This document shows, one piece after another, positions 60,160 to 64,000 of a DNA stretch of 64,000 bases. Origin of the DNA: Sarcophilus harrisii (taxonomy: Eukaryota; Chordata; Mammalia; Dasyuromorphia; Dasyuridae); the NCBI RefSeq assembly GCF_902635505.1, contig NC_045432.1, positions 4,631,762 to 4,695,761 on the forward strand. The letters run 5' to 3'. The notes under the pieces are model-generated. The model did not search any database. It worked only from the letters and a program-made list of their open reading frames with translations, and was not told the origin of the DNA. The translations under genes and the position numbers were made by a program. Positions within the stretch are counted from its first letter, which is position 1. Each line of letters opens with the position of its first letter.

Positions 60160-61090
60160 ACAGGTCATTCTCTAAGAGCTCCCTCTTGTTCCCTCCCCTT
60201 CCTTGCAAATCACTCAGCTGCCCTCTGCCTCTGTCTCCTCTTCCATGCCTTTTTCACACATAAATATGAGCTTAGGGCTTACTAATCCAAATTCCTCGCT
60301 ACCTGCATGATGGTCCCTTCCAACCCATTTCCTCCAGCAGAGCACTTCCTCTATCACGTCCATTCTCTCAGTTCAGTATCTCCCTGGATATTGGCTACTT
60401 TCCCCTGCCTATAAACATGTCTGTCTCCAGCATCCTTAAAAACATCTGTCTTGGTCTCTCCTTCCCCTGTGATTACCCTCCCATTTATCATAGTCACCTC
60501 TACTTGTTCTCCTCTCAGTTCTCTACAATCTATGTTCTGCTCTCATCATTCCACTGAAATTTTTCTCATGTTGCTCATGATCTCTTTGATGGCAAATCTC
60601 ATGTCTTTTTCTTGATCTTCACCTTTCCTCATTACTTTGCAGCCTTTGAACTGTTATTAGCCCTTCTCTTGATACTTTTCTCTATGTTTTTCTGAAATTA
60701 CTCCTTACAACTTCTCCTTTTAATCACTAACAAACATTTAGGAAGTGCCTATGATGTACCAGGTACTGAGCTAAGCCCTGGAAACATAACCAAAGCTAAA
60801 AGACAGCATCGGCTGAGTACCCCCTCACCTTGGCCACTCCTTATCAATGTCCTTGGTTGGATCCCCATGCAGATCATTCCTAGTGTCCCACTGGGCCCAG
60901 TCCTGGGCTGCCTTCCATTCTATCATAATGGGCCTATTCCCAACAGCTCTTTTATCCATAATTCTTACCACCTCCTCCTGTTATCCCTTACTCTTTAGGT
61001 GTTTGCTTCTTAGTTCCTTTTTTGCTTCATTTTTTCACATTATCTGCTTCTTCCCTTTTACACCCTCTCAGTTACTCAAGTAGATTCCTC
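60160..61090 (+). mobile_element. LINE2 (L2) ORF2 fragment in copy C
   Basis: Counterpart of 6230-7160 with additional small indels. Confidence 0.65.
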
Positions 61091-62387
61091 CTCCCACTAC
61101 CATAACAAGGCCTCCCTCATTCCTTTTTATATCTTTCCTCCCTCCATCTCCTCTCCCATCCCCTGAAGACTCTTCAGTTCTTGAGACTATAAGGCTTAAC
61201 TTGATCTCCTTGCCAAAGCTGTTTGACCCACAGGCATCTCACACTCCCTTTTGTCCCCTTCACATTTACCATCCTATTTGTGCTCCCACCAATATCAGCG
61301 ATTGGCACAAGCAACATCGTTGCTTGTTTCTCAGTTGAATTAGTAAATTGAAACAGGACGTGTCTTGGGAATTGCCCCCTTGGTGTTTCTTTTCTAGAAG
61401 TCATCTGTGCGTTTGCTTACCTGGCATTTCATTAGCTGTCTTGGAAATGTCTGCAGAGTTCTCTGGTATCACTAACTGCATTACACTTCTTGGTTTTTGT
61501 TTTTATTTTTAAAGCTTTTTGTTTTCAAAACATATGTATGGATAATGTTCTATTCACCCTTATGGGACCTAGCTGTTTTTCTATTATTTGTTGAAGGTCC
61601 ATCAGAAATTATTTCAGTGGGGTTTGGAGAAGAGACTTTTAGGGAACTCATTTTTCTCACAAGATGCTTCCCACAGTGACCACTCACCCTCCAGAGACCA
61701 CCTCACTCACAGGGTTGGTGACTCTGCTCTAGAGCCCCTTCATCAACACTGCCTGATGTTTCACTGCTGCCAAGGGTTCTGTCAATCTCGCCATGTGTAA
61801 TGGGACTGTGAAACCTGAGCACATTCTCATTACAAACGATATAATTTTGATCAGCAGGGGGAGGTAGTACTGTAACCCCAACATCCCTGGTTTTAATTTA
61901 ATAAGATTTGTGCCTTCCAGACTTGCCTCAATCATTTTTCACATGGCCTTGCAGGAGGGATATCACTGCATACCTCAGCCTCTGCAAGGGGCATCTCACC
62001 TTTGGATGCTAATTGGGCACAATTCACATCCATCTTCACCCTTATCAGTCAGAAGCTGTTGTGGAAGATGAGTCCTCCATCTCTAGCCCCAAATAAATTT
62101 GGGTCTCAGTTCTTTGGGACGGCAATGATGGAGTCACAGCATCTGCCCCAGCCCAAATATCCTGTCCCTTTTTCTCAGGAACTTCACTAGACCAACAGGA
62201 CCCTTTAGTTTTTCCATACACATGTGGCTGCTGCTTCAGCCCTAGAAGAATCCATACCATAATCCAATCCCAGGGACATTTCCCACCCCTACCTTACCTG
62301 AGACTGTCCAAAGGGATGCACAACCTTTTGAGACTATCAGATTTCCCTGGGCCAGTTCTCCCGGACGAGCCTCTAAAAACGGGTAGG
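61091..62387. other. Unassigned amplicon sequence in copy C
   Basis: Counterpart of 7160-8470. The 71-codon minus-strand frame (62045-62260) is open here too, with about five amino-acid differences from copies A and B. Confidence 0.5.
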
Positions 62388-63183
62388 TCACAAGTCCACC
62401 AACTCCATTAAAAAGAGAGGTATTTCAAAGTAGACAACAGAAGCCTGTATTTGATCACATTTCAGGAGAACTGCGCATCTCCCCCCACCAGGGCAGAGTG
62501 ACAGTAACAAGAGGCAGCATACAGAAATCAAGGAGAGGATTAGGTACCAAAACATAATAAATCTGGTTGGATAGAGCGGGTGCCGTCCCATCTCTTTAAC
62601 CAATTTAATTACTTCATTAATCAGGCAATCTTCCAAGGCCTCCAGAGCATTACATATCTCCATTATCATGTATTTCATAATTTCATACTGACAGTCCCTC
62701 TCACTTGGGCTAAGTTCTGAGCAATGGAATGTTTGTTGCATATGTTTCAGCAAAGTAGCGTTTGTTTCTCTCAAGTTGTCAACCAATGCTTTTGTCTTCT
62801 CAATCAAGGCTTTTGGAATCAGTGATGTGTGAAAAGGGCGTTGTGCAGTATCAGAGGAAGGGTTATACACCTGATGTGTCTCTTCAGCGCAACTTCCATG
62901 CTTTAATTTCTCTGAATGATCACATGTGTTATCAGTCTTTTCACATACTAACTTTTTCTTTTTAGACTGCTGTTCTAAGTCTGATAAATTGTCAAATACA
63001 CAGTCGCATATGGCAACCAAATCCAATAAAGGCTCTGGCTGACAAATGTAACAACTCCACTTAGTGTTCTTATCCATCACTTTTGACATCTCCTTTTTCC
63101 CTAGATTGCGCCAAATGCATTTCTTACAAAAAGCATTATGGCAGAAATCACAAAAAATTAAATCTCTGCCTTCTGCACACCAT
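62388..63183 (-). CDS. ATRX-like ADD protein, last exon, copy C with altered C-terminus
   Basis: After a 'tttacatttcag' acceptor the frame is open for 264 codons to a stop at 62388. The PHD part keeps every cysteine (RWCAEGRDL, CDFCHNAFC, KKCIWRNLG, CYIC). The R246 equivalent is kept; the residue before it is W. The tail follows copies A and B to about 62590. There a deletion of roughly 140 bases, relative to A and B, removes their stop and joins the frame to what is 3' untranslated sequence in the other copies. The new tail of about 65 residues has a hydrophobic run (FIMFWYLILSLISVCCLLLL) and then CPGGGRC. The usual poly(A) signal reads AATACA here. It may be a variant product or a decaying exon; the hydrophobic run is probably accidental. 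Upstream exons are outside the window. Confidence 0.75.
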
Positions 63184-64000
63184 CTGAAATGTAAAAAACA
63201 AACAGAAACACTGAAGTATCATTCTTAGTCAACTGTTTAAAGTCTTTTCAAAAGGTTAATCAGGAACAATTTTACTAATTAAAAAAAATTTAATATAACT
63301 AAATATATTTCAACATATATTCTTATAAATTATTCATGTAATTATAAAAGTAAAAGCAGGAACTTATCCAATTTCTGTAAATGAAACATCTTTACAACTT
63401 TAAAATATTGCCCCAAATTAATTGTGGAATGGAAAGAACCAACAAATGAAAAGGATAAAACCAAACTTATGTAACCACTCCTGGGCCTTCCACACATGAC
63501 CTTGAAAGGCAACTGAATCAGCAGCAGCTGATGCTTCCAGGGCTCTCAGTAAGGACTGAGAAACTGGTCAGAAAGTGGATCCTTAGCTGGCACTGGGTCC
63601 AGGACTCTGTTGCATTGGCCATATGGAGATCCACATTACCATCCTAAGGCAAGAACGAAGACTAGCATCCAAGGGGTAGTTCACAGATCCAGTTAAGCAA
63701 ATAGAGCTTATGGTCATTCACAGATTTTTAAAGTTCAGACCAGAAAATCAGGGATTAAACCTTTCCTTAGATCATAACACCCTAGAAAAGCAGAGAACTT
63801 ACAGATGCCCAGGAACAACTCTGAACTAACAGAACAAACACTTGAAGCTTGGGGCAAAGCTCTCTTCATTCAGGACCCAATTTTATTATAAAGGTAGAAC
63901 TTAAGATTGATTTTTCCAGCCTATCAGTAAACAACTAAAAAGGACATGACCATAAAAAATTACTCTGGTGACAGGGAAGAGCAAAACACAAAATCAGAAA
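63184..64000 (-). other. Intron upstream of exon copy C
   Basis: It matches the complement of intron 5 of copy B (about 25090-25899), which shows that copy C carries gene structure and is not a processed copy. No exon is found in it. Confidence 0.85.

Larger units (their letters stand above)
59476..64000. repeat. Third copy (C) of the ADD amplicon unit, direct relative to arm A
   Basis: It repeats the order of arm A: L1 3' end, L2, unassigned block, last ADD exon, intron. The match continues beyond arm A's gap into intron sequence (63184-64000 equals the complement of about 25090-25899) and runs off the window. It is more diverged from A and B than they are from each other, so the duplication is older or less converted. 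Confidence 0.9.

Noticed and set aside
1-64000. CRISPR arrays, bacterial operons, rRNA or tRNA genes
   Set aside because: Nothing of this kind is seen; introns, SINEs and LINEs show a vertebrate nuclear genome. The tRNA-like parts belong to SINEs.

Overview
The window is mammalian and most likely marsupial. It carries marsupial-type L1 ORF1/ORF2 and 3' ends, marsupial tRNA-type SINEs, old L2 and MIR fragments, class I and class II endogenous retrovirus fossils and solo LTRs. Most of the longer open frames are repeat fragments or chance. I cannot name the species.

The one host gene I recognise is a paralogue of ATRX (alpha-thalassaemia/mental retardation X-linked) cut down to its N-terminal ADD histone-reader domain. 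Six exons lie on the + strand between 10687 and 26536, all with AG/GT borders and matching phase. They give about 357 residues that align with human ATRX (compared from memory) from the N-terminal acidic region through the GATA-like and PHD-like zinc fingers of ADD. The frame then stops roughly where ATRX would continue into its long central region and SNF2 helicase. The first exon or exons and the promoter are not visible.

The last exon occurs three times. Copy B (25900-26536, +) belongs to the six-exon gene. Copy A (8736-9372, -) lies in an inverted arm (about 4742-9413) facing arm B (about 25863-30925), with about 16 kb between, and arm A runs into a 100-N gap. Copy C (62388-63183, -) lies in a third, more diverged copy of the unit (59476 to the window end), in the same direction as A. 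All three exon copies are open. A and B differ mostly by amino-acid-changing substitutions, while their non-coding flanks are much more alike, which suggests diversifying selection. Inverted multicopy arms, dense L1/ERV content and an ATRX paralogue fit a marsupial Y chromosome, where an ATRX homologue (ATRY) has been reported. Y linkage here is inference.

Layout: 1-1950 class II ERV pol fossil (-); 1950-4740 truncated L1; 4742-9413 arm A; 9414-9513 gap; 9514-26536 the ADD gene and its repeat-filled introns; 26537-30925 rest of arm B; 30978-34480 mostly unassigned; 34485-42690 L1 pieces in both directions, one holding a solo LTR; 43340-44530 class I ERV gag fossil; 45170-49200 repeats and old L1; 49600-54470 class II ERV fossil (-); 54471-59475 L1, LTR and L2 fragments; 59476-64000 copy C.
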